64,000 nucleotides of DNA, taken from contig NZ_JAMTCF010000013.1 in NCBI RefSeq assembly GCF_024171695.1, positions 62,001-126,000 on the forward strand, given 5' to 3'. The notes beneath the pieces are model-generated. The model ran no database searches and had not been told where the DNA came from. It saw only the letters and a list, made by a program, of their open reading frames with translations. Positions within the stretch are counted from its first letter, which is position 1; each line of letters begins with the position of its first letter. Source of the stretch: Actinosynnema pretiosum. GTDB lineage: Bacteria; Actinomycetota; Actinomycetes; Mycobacteriales; Pseudonocardiaceae. A program made the position numbers and the translations under genes. Positions 1 through 8,292 of this stretch are shown piece by piece.

Positions 1-99
1 AAGGCGCTGTGCCCCGCGTTCGACGGGACGCCGCCGCCGTACCCCGGCTGGCCGGAGCCGGGGGCGGTGGCCGAGAACCCCGCCGACCGGGTCGACTAG
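1..99 (+). CDS. C-terminal fragment of an unidentified protein
   Basis: An open frame enters from the left edge and stops at TAG 97-99, giving 32 residues rich in Pro, Gly and Ala and ending in NPADRVD. The gene that follows begins 15 bases later on the same strand, so the two may be cotranscribed. The tail has no recognisable domain and the product cannot be named. Confidence 0.5.
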   Translation, partial: KALCPAFDGTPPPYPGWPEPGAVAENPADRVD

Positions 100-114
100 G
101 GCCGGGGGCTCGGG

Positions 115-927
115 GTGGAGGCGTTCTACGCGCCGCTGGGCGGGGACCGGTACGCGGCGACCCGGCACACGGTGGGCCCGTGGTCGGCCGACAGCCAGCA
201 CCTGGGGCCGCCGTCCGCGCTGCTGGTGCGGGAGCTGGAGCGGCTGCCCGGATCCGGGCCTGCTGGATCTGGGCTGCCCGGATCTGGACAACCAGGACCG
301 GGGCTGCTGGCCAGGGTGGCGTTCGACGTGCTCGGGCCGGTGCCGGTGGCGGAGCTGGTGGTGTCGGCCTCGGTGGTGCGGCCGGGACGGTCGGTGGAGC
401 TGCTGGCGGCGGTGCTCTCGCACGAGGGGCGGCCGGTGCTGCGGGCGTCGGCCTGGCGGATCGCCCCCGGTGACACCGCGTCGGTGGCCTCGGGGCAGCC
501 CGAGCCGCTGCCCCCGCCGTCCGCGTGCGCGGAGTTCTCCGTGCCCGGCGACTGGGCCTGCGGGTACCTGGAGGCGGTGGAGTGGCGGTCGGTCAGCGGC
601 GGGCTGGCGACGCCCGGCGGCGCGGCCGTGTGGGGCCGCCCGCGCGTCCCGGTGGTGGCGGGCGAGGAGCCCAGCGCGGCGCAGCGGCTGTTCACCGTGG
701 CCGACTCGGCGAGCGGGGTGTCGACCCGGCTGGACATCCGGCGGTGGTACGCGATCAACACCGAGCTGACCGTGCACCTGCACCGGGAGCCGGTGGGCGA
801 GTGGTTCGCGCTGGACGCCGAGACCGTGGTCGGGCCGACCGGCGTCGGGGTGGCGGGCAGCACCGTGCACGACCTCGCGGGGGCCGTGGGGCGGACCGCG
901 CAGGCGCTGTTCGTGCGGGAGAGGTAG
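115..927 (+). CDS. Thioesterase family protein (double hotdog)
   Basis: This 270-residue protein starts at GTG and resembles the acyl-CoA thioesterase superfamily with two hotdog halves (roughly residues 15-125 and 150-268). The C-terminal half carries the usual run around RWYAINTELTVHLHREP followed by ETVVGPTGVGVAGSTVHD. Such enzymes hydrolyse acyl-CoA thioesters in the cytoplasm; the substrate cannot be read from sequence. Residues 46-65 form a Gly/Pro insert (GSGPA, GSGLP, GSGQP, GPGLL) encoded by four 15-bp DNA repeats, which looks like a lineage-specific expansion in a loop between strands. It is convergent with the pectate lyase gene to the right, separated by a hairpin. Confidence 0.7.
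   Translation: MEAFYAPLGGDRYAATRHTVGPWSADSQHLGPPSALLVRELERLPGSGPAGSGLPGSGQPGPGLLARVAFDVLGPVPVAELVVSASVVRPGRSVELLAAVLSHEGRPVLRASAWRIAPGDTASVASGQPEPLPPPSACAEFSVPGDWACGYLEAVEWRSVSGGLATPGGAAVWGRPRVPVVAGEEPSAAQRLFTVADSASGVSTRLDIRRWYAINTELTVHLHREPVGEWFALDAETVVGPTGVGVAGSTVHDLAGAVGRTAQALFVRER
250..309 (+). repeat. Four 15-bp tandem repeats inside the thioesterase gene
   Basis: Four consecutive 15-base units begin at 250, 265, 280 and 295, each starting GGATC or GGACC. They keep the reading frame and add the pentapeptides GSGPA, GSGLP, GSGQP and GPGLL. Similar 15-bp-period arrays occur at 30645-30780 and 50754-51003. Confidence 0.8.
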
Positions 928-949
928 CGGGGCCCCGAGCGGGCCCCGC
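927..949 (+). terminator. Hairpin after the thioesterase gene
   Basis: A perfect 9-bp stem (GCGGGGCCC with GGGCCCCGC) and a 5-base loop begin at the last base of the stop codon. It lies between convergent genes and may serve both. There is no U-tract, as is common in high-GC actinomycetes. Confidence 0.55.
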
Positions 950-992
950 CCCTCCCCCGGTCACCGGCCCGGCTTCCGGCGACCGGTGGCCG

Positions 993-2411
993 TCACGGGC
1001 TCGCGCAGGTGACGCTCGGCGCGCTCGCGCTCCCCGTCGCGGTGTACCCGAACGTGGTGGACGCGCCCGGTGCGAGGGTCCCGTTGTAGTCCGCGTTGCG
1101 AACCGTGACCGTGGTGCCACTCGTGCTGTGCAGGCCGTTCCACAGCTGGGTGATGGCCTGACCTGAGCCCAGGCTCCACCTGGCGGTCCACCCGGCGGTG
1201 CCTGCGCTGCCCGCCGTGACGGTGACCTCGCCCTGGAAGCCGCCCTGCCAGGTGTTGGTGGTGCGGTGCGCGGCGGAGCAGGCGCCCGTCGGCGGCTTGG
1301 TGGTCGTGGTGACCCCGGTGGTGGTCGTGCGGGTGGTCGTGGTCGTGCTGGTCGGCGTGGTCCCGCCGGACAGCACCGGCCCGGCGCACCGGCTCACCAG
1401 GTCGGGGACCGCCGACGCCGCGTCCGGGGCGTAGGCGTACGGCGGGCTGGTGAACGGCGTGACGCCACCGCCCTCGCCACCCGCCCCGGTGTCCCTCTTC
1501 CCGGTGGTCCCGTCGTAGGTGTTGCCACGGGCCGTGATGTGCGAGGGCCGCACGTACATGAACTGGTGCGGGTTGTTGGTCTTCTTGAAGTAGTTGTTCT
1601 CCACCAGCACCGAGGCCAGCGCGCCCACGCCCACGGCGTACCCGTTGCCCGTGGCCGTGTAGTAGTTGTTGTAGACGTGCCCCTTGCCGTAGAGCACGCG
1701 GGGCATCCGCTGGTCGACCAGCTCGGCGAACCAGTTGTGGTGGAAGGTCGCGTTGAGCTTGCCGACGTCGGTGGCGTCGTTGTCCGCGCCCGAGCTGACC
1801 AGGCTGGCCAGCCGGTGGCCGTGCGAGGCGTCGGTGTACCAGAACTTGACCCAGGACACCGTGATGAAGTCCGAGCCCTGGGTGAGGTCCATCAGGCCGT
1901 CGCCCGCGTTCCAGACGTTCAGGTGGTCGAACCACAGGTGGTGCGCGCCGCGCGCGGCGATCGTGTCGTCCGGGCCGGGGTTGGGCCAGAAGCCGTGGAA
2001 GTTCAGGTTCCGGACGATGATGTTGGAGCTGCCGGAGCGGATGTTGATCCCGCCCCGGATGGTGGCGTTGCGGTCGGCGCCGATCAGGGTCTTGTTGGAG
2101 GCGATGTCGACCGCGTACGAGCCGGTGGTGATGGTGCCGGACACCACGAGCACGCGCGGGGTGGAGTCGCCGCCGTACTTCTGCAGGTCGGCGAGTGTGG
2201 TGACGGTCTGCGGGGCGGCACCGCCACCGCCGGTGGTGCCGTTCGCGCCGGAACCGGCGACGGTGGCCCAGCCGGTGAGCCGGTCGTCGCAGGCGGCGGC
2301 CTCGGCGGTGGGGGCGGTGCGGGTGACGAGCAGCAGGGCCGCGCCCAGCAGGAGAGCGGCTGCCGCCGCCGCTGCCGCGCGCGGGCGGGGTGCGGGGGAT
2401 TCGGGTGTCAC
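993..2411 (-). CDS. Secreted pectate lyase (PL1) with C-terminal CBM2
   Basis: The 472-residue product has a signal peptide (about 1-39, cleavage near TAEAA/A) and a PL1 parallel beta-helix (about 60-345). A Thr-rich linker (about 350-374) leads to a CBM2 cellulose-binding module bounded by C378 and C469. The helix contains the PL1 hallmarks LWFDHLNVWNAGDGLMD and QRMPRVLYG; Arg in the latter motif (R235/R238) is the expected catalytic base region. It should cleave polygalacturonate by beta-elimination outside the cell while tethered to cellulose. The start is GTG at 2411 with AGGAAGG about 7 bases upstream. A second pectate lyase gene lies 82 bp upstream on the same strand and could be cotranscribed. 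Confidence 0.9.
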   Translation of the reverse strand: MTPESPAPRPRAAAAAAAALLLGAALLLVTRTAPTAEAAACDDRLTGWATVAGSGANGTTGGGGAAPQTVTTLADLQKYGGDSTPRVLVVSGTITTGSYAVDIASNKTLIGADRNATIRGGINIRSGSSNIIVRNLNFHGFWPNPGPDDTIAARGAHHLWFDHLNVWNAGDGLMDLTQGSDFITVSWVKFWYTDASHGHRLASLVSSGADNDATDVGKLNATFHHNWFAELVDQRMPRVLYGKGHVYNNYYTATGNGYAVGVGALASVLVENNYFKKTNNPHQFMYVRPSHITARGNTYDGTTGKRDTGAGGEGGGVTPFTSPPYAYAPDAASAVPDLVSRCAGPVLSGGTTPTSTTTTTRTTTTGVTTTTKPPTGACSAAHRTTNTWQGGFQGEVTVTAGSAGTAGWTARWSLGSGQAITQLWNGLHSTSGTTVTVRNADYNGTLAPGASTTFGYTATGSASAPSVTCASP

Positions 2412-2493
2412 GCGAGTGCCTTCCTCGTGGTCGACGCAGGGAGGGGTGACGCAGGGGGTTGGGCGCAGGGAGGGTGACGCAGGGGTCGCGGGG

Positions 2494-4185
2494 TCAGCGG
2501 TAGGTGCCGTCGAGCAGGCCGTTCAGGTACTTCTCGACGTTGGTGTAGCCGGTGCGGTCGAAGTCGCCGGTGGCGTCGGCGGCGCTGCTCGGGTCGAGGC
2601 CGTGCGCGCGCTCCCAGGCGTCGGGCATCCCGTCCCGGTCGGTGTCGACCGGCGCGGTCCCGCCCGCGAGGACGCCGTACCCGCCGTTGGCCAGGCCGGT
2701 CCTGGTCTGGCTCGCACACAGGTCGCCCTTGGTCCCGAGCGAGGTGACGTCGGCGACGACGAGCGCGTCGACCTGGTCGCGCGGGGTGGCGCCCGCCGTG
2801 GCCACGACGCTCCGGTAGGCGTCGGCGGCCGAGGTGGTGGGGATGCCCGCCGTGGTCGGCGACCAGGGCGAGGCGAGCGCGGTGGCGCCGCCGCCGAGGG
2901 CGAGCGCGGACCCGTTGAGCGCGCCGTCCCGGTTGCCGTCGAGCAGGTTGCCGCTGCCGTGCAGCGACTGGTTGCCGAGCTGGTAGTAGGCGTTGGCGGC
3001 GCGGGTGGTGCGCGGGCCGGTGATGAAGTAGTTGCCGATGACGTCGTGCAGGAAGTGGCCGCTGGAGTTCCCCGCCGTGTAAGCGGCCTGGTAGTTGTAG
3101 ACGACGTTGTTCACGAACTGGGTGTTGCCCTTGGCCATGGGGTTGCGCCCGTGGGAGTTCGCGAACAGGTTCCGGTGCCAGGTGAACGGGCCGGTCTCGG
3201 TGTGCGCGCCGAACTGCTGGTTGATCGGGTTGGCGTTGATCGAGTTCTGCACGGTGACGTTGGAGGCCCGGACGCCGCCGATGTTGTTCCACTGGCCGAA
3301 CTCGACCGAGATCCGGTCGAAGATCATCCGGTCTGCGTCGAGCCAGTTGATCCCGTTGTTCTTCTCGTCGGGGTCGAGGTCGCCCTGGCGGAAGCGGAAG
3401 TTGCGCACGACGACGTTGCGCGCGCTGTTGAACGACACCTCGCCGCCCATGACCCCGATGCCGCCGCCGGGGGCGCTCTGGCCGGCGATGGTGATGTCGC
3501 TGCGGACCAGGACGGTGGAGTTGAGCCGGATGTGGCCGCCGACGTCGAAGACGACGATGCGACCGGGCTGGCTGACGGCGTCCCGGAAGGAGCCCGCGCC
3601 GCTGTCGTTCAGGTTGGTGACGTGGTGGACGGCCCGGCCGCGCCCACCGGTGGCCGAGGCCCCGAACCCGACCGCGCCGGGGAAGGCGAGGACGGGGCCG
3701 GGCGGTTGGCCGGTGGTCGTGGTGGGGCCGGTGGTCGTGGTCGGGCCGCTCGTGGTGGTGGGGCCGCCCGGCGAGCCGGTGCAGGTGGTCCCGTTGAGCG
3801 AGAAGGCCGAGGGCGCGGTGTTCGCGGCGCCCCAGGAGCCGGTGAACCCGAACGACGCGCTGCCGCCCGAGGGGAGGTCGGCGTTGTGCGCGACGTTCGT
3901 GGCGGTGACGTTGGCCCCCGACTGGGCGACGGTGGCGTTCCACGCCTGGCCGACGCTCTGCCCGTCGGGGAACGCCCAGGTGAGCGCCCACCCGGACCGG
4001 GCGTCCCCCAGGTTGGTGATGGTGACGTCGGCGTTGAACCCGCCCTGCCACTGGCTGCTGACCGCGTACGCGACGCGGCACCCGGTGGCGGCCTGGGCGC
4101 TGCCCGCCGCGACGAGCACGGCAGCGGCGAGGACGACCGCCGCGCCCGCGCAGGCCGAGGCCCGGCGGTGCGTGAGAGGGGACAT
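2494..4185 (-). CDS. Secreted pectate lyase with N-terminal CBM2
   Basis: The 563-residue product has a signal peptide (1-33), a CBM2 module bounded by C36 and about C135, a Pro/Thr linker, then a pectate-lyase-type beta-helix. The helix starts with FPGAVGFGASATGGRGR, a pattern typical of PL1 lyases of the PL1_2 kind. The tail holds a Ca-binding-like DTDRDGMPD segment near residue 515, often seen at the end of these enzymes. It probably degrades pectin or pectate near cellulose. I chose ATG 4185 because GGAG sits about 9 bases upstream and the signal peptide follows directly; the frame stays open further upstream, but that part overlaps the AEC permease gene. Domain order is the reverse of its neighbour. 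Confidence 0.88.
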   Translation of the reverse strand: MSPLTHRRASACAGAAVVLAAAVLVAAGSAQAATGCRVAYAVSSQWQGGFNADVTITNLGDARSGWALTWAFPDGQSVGQAWNATVAQSGANVTATNVAHNADLPSGGSASFGFTGSWGAANTAPSAFSLNGTTCTGSPGGPTTTSGPTTTTGPTTTTGQPPGPVLAFPGAVGFGASATGGRGRAVHHVTNLNDSGAGSFRDAVSQPGRIVVFDVGGHIRLNSTVLVRSDITIAGQSAPGGGIGVMGGEVSFNSARNVVVRNFRFRQGDLDPDEKNNGINWLDADRMIFDRISVEFGQWNNIGGVRASNVTVQNSINANPINQQFGAHTETGPFTWHRNLFANSHGRNPMAKGNTQFVNNVVYNYQAAYTAGNSSGHFLHDVIGNYFITGPRTTRAANAYYQLGNQSLHGSGNLLDGNRDGALNGSALALGGGATALASPWSPTTAGIPTTSAADAYRSVVATAGATPRDQVDALVVADVTSLGTKGDLCASQTRTGLANGGYGVLAGGTAPVDTDRDGMPDAWERAHGLDPSSAADATGDFDRTGYTNVEKYLNGLLDGTYR

Positions 4186-4209
4186 GAGGGCATCTCCACG
4201 GTGAGATGG

Positions 4210-4240
4210 GTGTCGTGGGGGCGCGTCGCCCCCACGACAC
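4210..4240 (-). terminator. Perfect 14-bp hairpin upstream of the pectate lyase
   Basis: GTGTCGTGGGGGCG pairs perfectly with CGCCCCCACGACAC across a 3-base loop. It lies downstream of the AEC permease gene (stop at 4338) and 25 bases before the pectate lyase start. It could terminate the permease transcript, act as an operator, or form a leader hairpin; sequence alone does not decide. Confidence 0.5.
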
Positions 4241-4337
4241 AGACACCGGGGTGGAGCGGCCGATAACACCGGGCGGGCGCGGACCACCCGACCGGACCAG
4301 CGCGGGCCGTGGCCGCAGCCCGGCTGGAGCGGCTCGG

Positions 4338-5276
4338 CTAGAGCAGCGCGGCGGCGGTCAGGGTCAGCATCGACAGGGCCGTCGTCACCAGCACCGTGTT
4401 GCGGGTGGTCGACGTGCCCGGCAGGTAGCGGGTCGCCACGACGTGCACGTTCTGCGCCGTCGGCAGCGCCGCGCACACGATCGCCGCCCGCCGCAGGTCG
4501 CCCTCGACGTCGAGCAGCACGCAGAACGCCAGCGCCAGCAGCGGGTGCGCGAGCAGCTTGAGCGCCACCGCAGTCCACAGCGCGGCCCTCGGCTCGGCCG
4601 GGCGCGGCGCCGCGCCGCCGGTCGCGACCTCGTCGTCGCGCCCGCGCCCGGCCAGCGACATGCCGAGCCCGACCAGCGCGGTCGGCACACCGGCCGCGCC
4701 GAGCGCGGCGATCGGCGAGAGCAGCATCTCCGGCGGGTCCCAGCCGGTCGCGGCCACCGCGACGGCCAGCACGGACGCGCCGATCACCGGGTTGCGCACC
4801 GGCAGCAGCGCCAGGGTGCGCAGCACCCGCCCGCCCGCGCCCGCCTCCAGCGCGCCGAGCACGATCGGCATCATCACCAGCGGCTGGAACAGCAGCACGG
4901 CGGCGATGAACGACGAGTCCCCGAGGACGCCGATGGCGATGGGGATGCCGAGGTTGCCCGCGTTGACGTACCCGGACGCCATGCCGCCGAGCACGCGCTG
5001 GTCGTGCGGGGTGCGGAACAGCTTCCAGTGCAGCAGGTAGCCCGCGACGCACACCACGGCGGTGGACGCGACGAAGGCCAGCACCCCGGCGTTGGCGAGC
5101 CGGGAGGGATCGGTGTCGATCAGGGTGGTGAACAGCACCGCGGGCATGGCCAGGTGGAACGCGAACCGGCCGAGGGCCTGCTCGGCGCCCCGCCCCAGCA
5201 CGCCGCCGCGCGCCGAGGCGAAGCCGATCCCGGTCAGCACCCAGATGGGCAGGAACCCGCCGAGCACTCCGCCCAC
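4338..5276 (-). CDS. AEC family transporter (auxin efflux carrier type)
   Basis: This 312-residue, strongly hydrophobic protein has about ten predicted membrane segments in the AEC arrangement. The N-terminal half contains the conserved GYVNAGNLGIPIAIGVLGD region and the C-terminal half the LPTAQNVHVVATRY segment. AEC permeases export small organic acids or related metabolites across the cytoplasmic membrane; the substrate is unknown here. The start is GTG with only a weak ribosome binding site, so a nearby start is possible. hisE lies 31 bp upstream on the same strand, the position where hisG sits in mycobacteria. Confidence 0.82.
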   Translation of the reverse strand: MGGVLGGFLPIWVLTGIGFASARGGVLGRGAEQALGRFAFHLAMPAVLFTTLIDTDPSRLANAGVLAFVASTAVVCVAGYLLHWKLFRTPHDQRVLGGMASGYVNAGNLGIPIAIGVLGDSSFIAAVLLFQPLVMMPIVLGALEAGAGGRVLRTLALLPVRNPVIGASVLAVAVAATGWDPPEMLLSPIAALGAAGVPTALVGLGMSLAGRGRDDEVATGGAAPRPAEPRAALWTAVALKLLAHPLLALAFCVLLDVEGDLRRAAIVCAALPTAQNVHVVATRYLPGTSTTRNTVLVTTALSMLTLTAAALL

Positions 5277-5307
5277 GGTCAGCTCACGACCGCGGCGGAC
5301 CGGGCTG

Positions 5308-5571
5308 TCACAGGTGCCGGTAGACGTCTTCGAGGCTCAGGCCGCGACCCAGCATGAGCACCTGGACGCGGTAGAGGAGCTGGGAGACCTCCTCGGCGAG
5401 GCGGTCGTCGGACTCGTGCTCGGCGGCGATCCACACCTCGCCCGCCTCCTCCAGCACCTTCTTGCCCTGGGCGTGCACGCCGTCGGCCAGCGCCTGCGTG
5501 GTCGCGGACCCCTCGGGGCGGGTTCGGGCGCGTTCGCTCAGCTCGGCGAACAGCTCGTCGAAGGTCTTCAC
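5308..5571 (-). CDS. hisE: Phosphoribosyl-ATP pyrophosphatase
   Basis: The 87-residue protein is a stand-alone HisE, hydrolysing phosphoribosyl-ATP to phosphoribosyl-AMP in the second step of histidine synthesis. It shows the MazG-like all-alpha pattern with KKVLEEAGEVWIAAEHES, where the acidic residues bind Mg. The start GTG 5571 (VKTFDELF) is preferred over ATG 5589 because GAGGA lies 9 bases before it and the protein then matches actinobacterial HisE N-termini. In mycobacteria hisE is followed by hisG; here an AEC permease follows and hisG is not in the window. Confidence 0.92.
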   Translation of the reverse strand: MKTFDELFAELSERARTRPEGSATTQALADGVHAQGKKVLEEAGEVWIAAEHESDDRLAEEVSQLLYRVQVLMLGRGLSLEDVYRHL

Positions 5572-5629
5572 GGTGCCTGATCCTCGCATCCCCCGGCCGG
5601 GCCCGAGCAGCGGGCTCCGGCGGGCGGCC

Positions 5630-6076
5630 TCAGATCCGGTACTCCGGACCGGTGAACGGCCAGGCCTCCGCGACCCAGCGGGGGACGAACGCGTCGAGCG
5701 CGCGCTCGACGTCGGTGCCGACGAGCCGGTCGACCACCCACCAGGAGATCCGCGCGTCGGCGGGGGCGTCGGCGGGGTCGAGGTAGACGCAGCCGAGCAG
5801 CTCGGTCTCGTCGGCGTCGAACAGCGCGTAGTTGAACGACTCGTGCGCCTCGATCTCCCGCTCGTGGCGGGCGAGGTCCTCCCGGTCCTGCTCCACGGTC
5901 ATCGTCGCCGGGGGCCAGCCCCAGGCCTGCCCGTAGAGGGACCAGAGGCGGTCGCGGGAGTCCATGACGGCCGGGTAGTCGAGTTCGGTGTCGGACTCGC
6001 GGATGGGCCGCAGGTGGTGACCCGTGCCGATCTCGGCGCGGAGGGGGTGGGCGAAGTCGTCGGGGAGCCAGGCCAT
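5630..6076 (-). CDS. GNAT-like N-acetyltransferase family protein
   Basis: This 148-residue protein starts at ATG and opens with LRPIRESDTELDYPAVM, a typical GNAT N-terminus. The central strand region is ALFDADETELLGCVYLDP. The classical acetyl-CoA pyrophosphate loop (Q/R-x-x-G-x-G/A) is not obvious, so catalysis is less certain than the fold. Substrate unknown. It is 58 bp upstream of hisE on the same strand and is separated from the next gene upstream by a hairpin. Confidence 0.6.
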   Translation of the reverse strand: MAWLPDDFAHPLRAEIGTGHHLRPIRESDTELDYPAVMDSRDRLWSLYGQAWGWPPATMTVEQDREDLARHEREIEAHESFNYALFDADETELLGCVYLDPADAPADARISWWVVDRLVGTDVERALDAFVPRWVAEAWPFTGPEYRI

Positions 6077-6105
6077 GCCGGTGATCGTGCCCGGCGGGGG
6101 CGGGT

Positions 6106-6134
6106 GGGCGCGAGCGGGTTTCCCGCCCGCGCCC
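6106..6134 (-). terminator. Hairpin after the SDR gene
   Basis: GGGCGCG-a-GCGGG pairs with CCCGC-c-CGCGCCC around a 3-base loop, giving 12 pairs with one mismatch. It lies just downstream of the SDR gene stop at 6165. Next to it the 13-base unit AGCGCTCCCGGTC is repeated in tandem (about 6142-6167). Confidence 0.5.
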
Positions 6135-6164
6135 CCCGGCAGCGCTCCCGGTCAGCGCTCCCGG

Positions 6165-6968
6165 TCAGCCCGCCTTCTCCACCCCGCCCACCCGGTCGAA
6201 GCCGAGCGCCCGGTTCACGACCGCCATCAGCCGGGCCGCCGCCCGCACGGGCAGCAGGGTCAGCAGCCCCACCATCACCCGGTTCACCGCCTTGCCGGGC
6301 ACCGACACCGCCCGGCCCGCGCGCAGGTGGTCGAGGACGTCGCGGGCCACCTTGGTCGGGGTGTCGGCCGCCCTGGCGTCGATGGTGACCTCCTTGCCCT
6401 CGAAGAAGGCCGTGCTGATCGCGCCGGGGTTCACCGCCACCACGCGCACGCCGCTCCCCCGCAGCTCCACGCGCAGCGCCTCGGTGAACGAGCGCACGTA
6501 CGCCTTCGTCGCCGCGTAGGTCGCCTGGTACGGGACCGGCCGGTAGCCGGCCACGGAGCCGATGTTCACGATCGTGCCCGCGCCCGCCGCGCGCATCGAC
6601 CGCGCGACGTGGTGGGTCAGCTCGGTCAGGGCCTCGACGTTGAGCGCGATCGAGTCGACCTGCTCGGGCAGCGCCGTGTCCAGGAACGGGCCGACCGAGC
6701 CCGCGCCCGCGTTGTTGACCAGCAGGTCGATCGGCTGCTCGCCCAGCTCGGCCAGCGCGGCGCGGCGGGACGCGCGGTCGGTCAGGTCGGCCGCGATCAC
6801 CCGCACGTCCACCCGCGCGGTGGCGCGCAGGTGGTCGGCGAACTCGGACAGGTCGGTGCGGGCCACCAGGACCAGGTTCGCGCCGCGCGCGGCCAGCTCC
6901 TCGGCCAAGGCCCGGCCAAGGCCCTTCGACGCGCCGGTCACCAGCGCGGTCGTCCCCCGGTAGGTCAT
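6165..6968 (-). CDS. SDR family NAD(P)-dependent oxidoreductase
   Basis: The 267-residue product is a classical short-chain dehydrogenase: the cofactor-binding TGASKGLGRALAEE near the N-terminus, NNAGAG in the middle, and the YAATK catalytic Tyr-Lys pair. The C-terminal part contains a hydrophobic stretch (VMVGLLTLLPV), as in membrane-associated SDRs of the DltE/YqjQ kind. ATG 6968 overlaps the stop of the upstream flavin enzyme (ATGA), and GGGGAAGG precedes it, so the two are translationally coupled. The natural substrate is unknown. Confidence 0.85.
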   Translation of the reverse strand: MTYRGTTALVTGASKGLGRALAEELAARGANLVLVARTDLSEFADHLRATARVDVRVIAADLTDRASRRAALAELGEQPIDLLVNNAGAGSVGPFLDTALPEQVDSIALNVEALTELTHHVARSMRAAGAGTIVNIGSVAGYRPVPYQATYAATKAYVRSFTEALRVELRGSGVRVVAVNPGAISTAFFEGKEVTIDARAADTPTKVARDVLDHLRAGRAVSVPGKAVNRVMVGLLTLLPVRAAARLMAVVNRALGFDRVGGVEKAG

Positions 6969-8215
6969 GCCTTCCCCCACTTCCGGTAGCGGCGCAGCGC
7001 GGGGCGGCGGCGCAGTCGTTCGGTCAGCAGCGCCCTGAGCGGGCCGGTGGAGCGGTCGCGGTCCGCGGCGAGGTCTTCCATCCTGGCGTGGACCAGGGCC
7101 TGCACGGCGGCGGAGGAGAGCTTCTTGTCGGGCCAGTTCACCCGGACGGGCGCGGCCTCGGCGTGCTCGCCCGCGATCCAGGCGTGCGGCAGGTCGGGGT
7201 CCACGGCCAGCGCGGTGCCCACGCCGACCACGGACGCGCCGCTCTCCAGCACCCGCCTGGCCACCGGCAGCCGCCGCACCCCGCCGGTGATCATCACGGG
7301 CAGCGGGGCGTCGGCGAGGATCGACGCGGCGGCGTCCAGGAAGTAGGCCTCGCGGGCCAGGGTGCTCTCGTCGGCCGCGTGGCCCATGATCGCCAGGCTC
7401 TCCAGCGACCCGCCGGACAGCTCGACCAGGTCCACGCCCGCCCCGGACAGCATCCCGATCACCTCGGCCGCGTCCTGCGGCCGGAAGCCGCCGCGCTGGA
7501 AGTCGGCGGTGTTGAGCTTCACGCCGACCGCGAAGCCGGGCGAGACCGCCGCCCTGACCGCCGCGACGACCTCCAGCAGCAGCCTCGCCCGCGCGGCCAG
7601 GTCACCGCCGTACCCGTCGGTCCTGCGGTTGACCAGCGGCGACAGGAACTGGCCGATCAGGTACCCGTGCGCGGCGTGCACCTCGACGCCGTCGAACCCG
7701 GCCCGCTCGGCCTGCGCGGCGGTGTCGGCGAACCGGGCCACCACCTCGGCGACCTGCTCGCCGGTCATGGCGACCGGCGTCGCGTACAGCCGGGTGAACG
7801 CGCCCATCTCGACCCGCTTGGCCGAGGCGGACCAGGCGTTCCCGCCCTGGTCGGCGAACACCACCCGGCCGGGGTGGTTGATCTGCATCCACACCCGCCC
7901 GCCGCCCGAGCGCGCCGCCGTCGCCCAGCGCCGGAACGGCTCCAGGTCGGTCCCGGCTTCGAGCACCACGTCGCGCGGGTCGGCCACGGCCCGGCCGTCG
8001 ACCATCACGTGCCCGGTGATCAGCAGTCCCGCGCCGCCCGCCGCCCACCGGCGGTAGAGGGCGATCAGCTCCTCCCCCGGCAGCTGGCCGTCCACCGCCA
8101 GGAACTCCTCCAGCGCGGCCTTGGCGACGCGGTTCGGCAGCACCGACCCGCTCGCCAGTCGCAGCGGATCGCCCAGCGCCGCCACCACCTCCCCCGGCCT
8201 GCCCGTCCCGCCCAT
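6965..8215 (-). CDS. NADH:flavin oxidoreductase, old yellow enzyme family
   Basis: This 416-residue FMN-dependent TIM-barrel enzyme has the family motif HAAHGYLIGQFLSP followed by NRRTDGYGG, and a C-terminal phosphate-binding region (MITGGVRR, VVGVGTALAVDPDLP). Such enzymes reduce activated C=C bonds using NAD(P)H. ATG 8215 has AGGGG about 5 bases upstream. It is coupled to the SDR downstream and divergent from a TetR regulator 76 bp away, the classic layout of a repressor and its target reductase. It probably handles an electrophilic compound sensed by TetR (inference). Confidence 0.88.
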   Translation of the reverse strand: MGGTGRPGEVVAALGDPLRLASGSVLPNRVAKAALEEFLAVDGQLPGEELIALYRRWAAGGAGLLITGHVMVDGRAVADPRDVVLEAGTDLEPFRRWATAARSGGGRVWMQINHPGRVVFADQGGNAWSASAKRVEMGAFTRLYATPVAMTGEQVAEVVARFADTAAQAERAGFDGVEVHAAHGYLIGQFLSPLVNRRTDGYGGDLAARARLLLEVVAAVRAAVSPGFAVGVKLNTADFQRGGFRPQDAAEVIGMLSGAGVDLVELSGGSLESLAIMGHAADESTLAREAYFLDAAASILADAPLPVMITGGVRRLPVARRVLESGASVVGVGTALAVDPDLPHAWIAGEHAEAAPVRVNWPDKKLSSAAVQALVHARMEDLAADRDRSTGPLRALLTERLRRRPALRRYRKWGKA

Positions 8216-8230
8216 GCGCACCCCTCGTGT

Positions 8231-8292
8231 GTGTACAGCGTCCACATTGTTGACGCCGCCCACATTCGCACCTGAAGTGTACGATGTCAACA
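8231..8292. promoter_or_regulatory. Divergent control region with inverted repeat (TetR operator candidate)
   Basis: Between the flavin enzyme and tetR, TGTTGAC (8248-8254) is repeated in inverted form as GTCAACA (8286-8292), and GTGTAC recurs at 8231 and 8277. On the minus strand TTGACA (8290-8285) followed 17 bases later by GAATGT could be the promoter of the flavin-enzyme operon. A repressor bound at the right arm would cover both promoters. Confidence 0.45.
8280..8285 (+). promoter_or_regulatory. -10 element of a probable leaderless tetR transcript
   Basis: TACGAT fits TAnnnT and ends exactly 6 bases before ATG 8292, with no Shine-Dalgarno sequence between. This spacing is that of leaderless actinobacterial transcripts. 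Confidence 0.55.
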
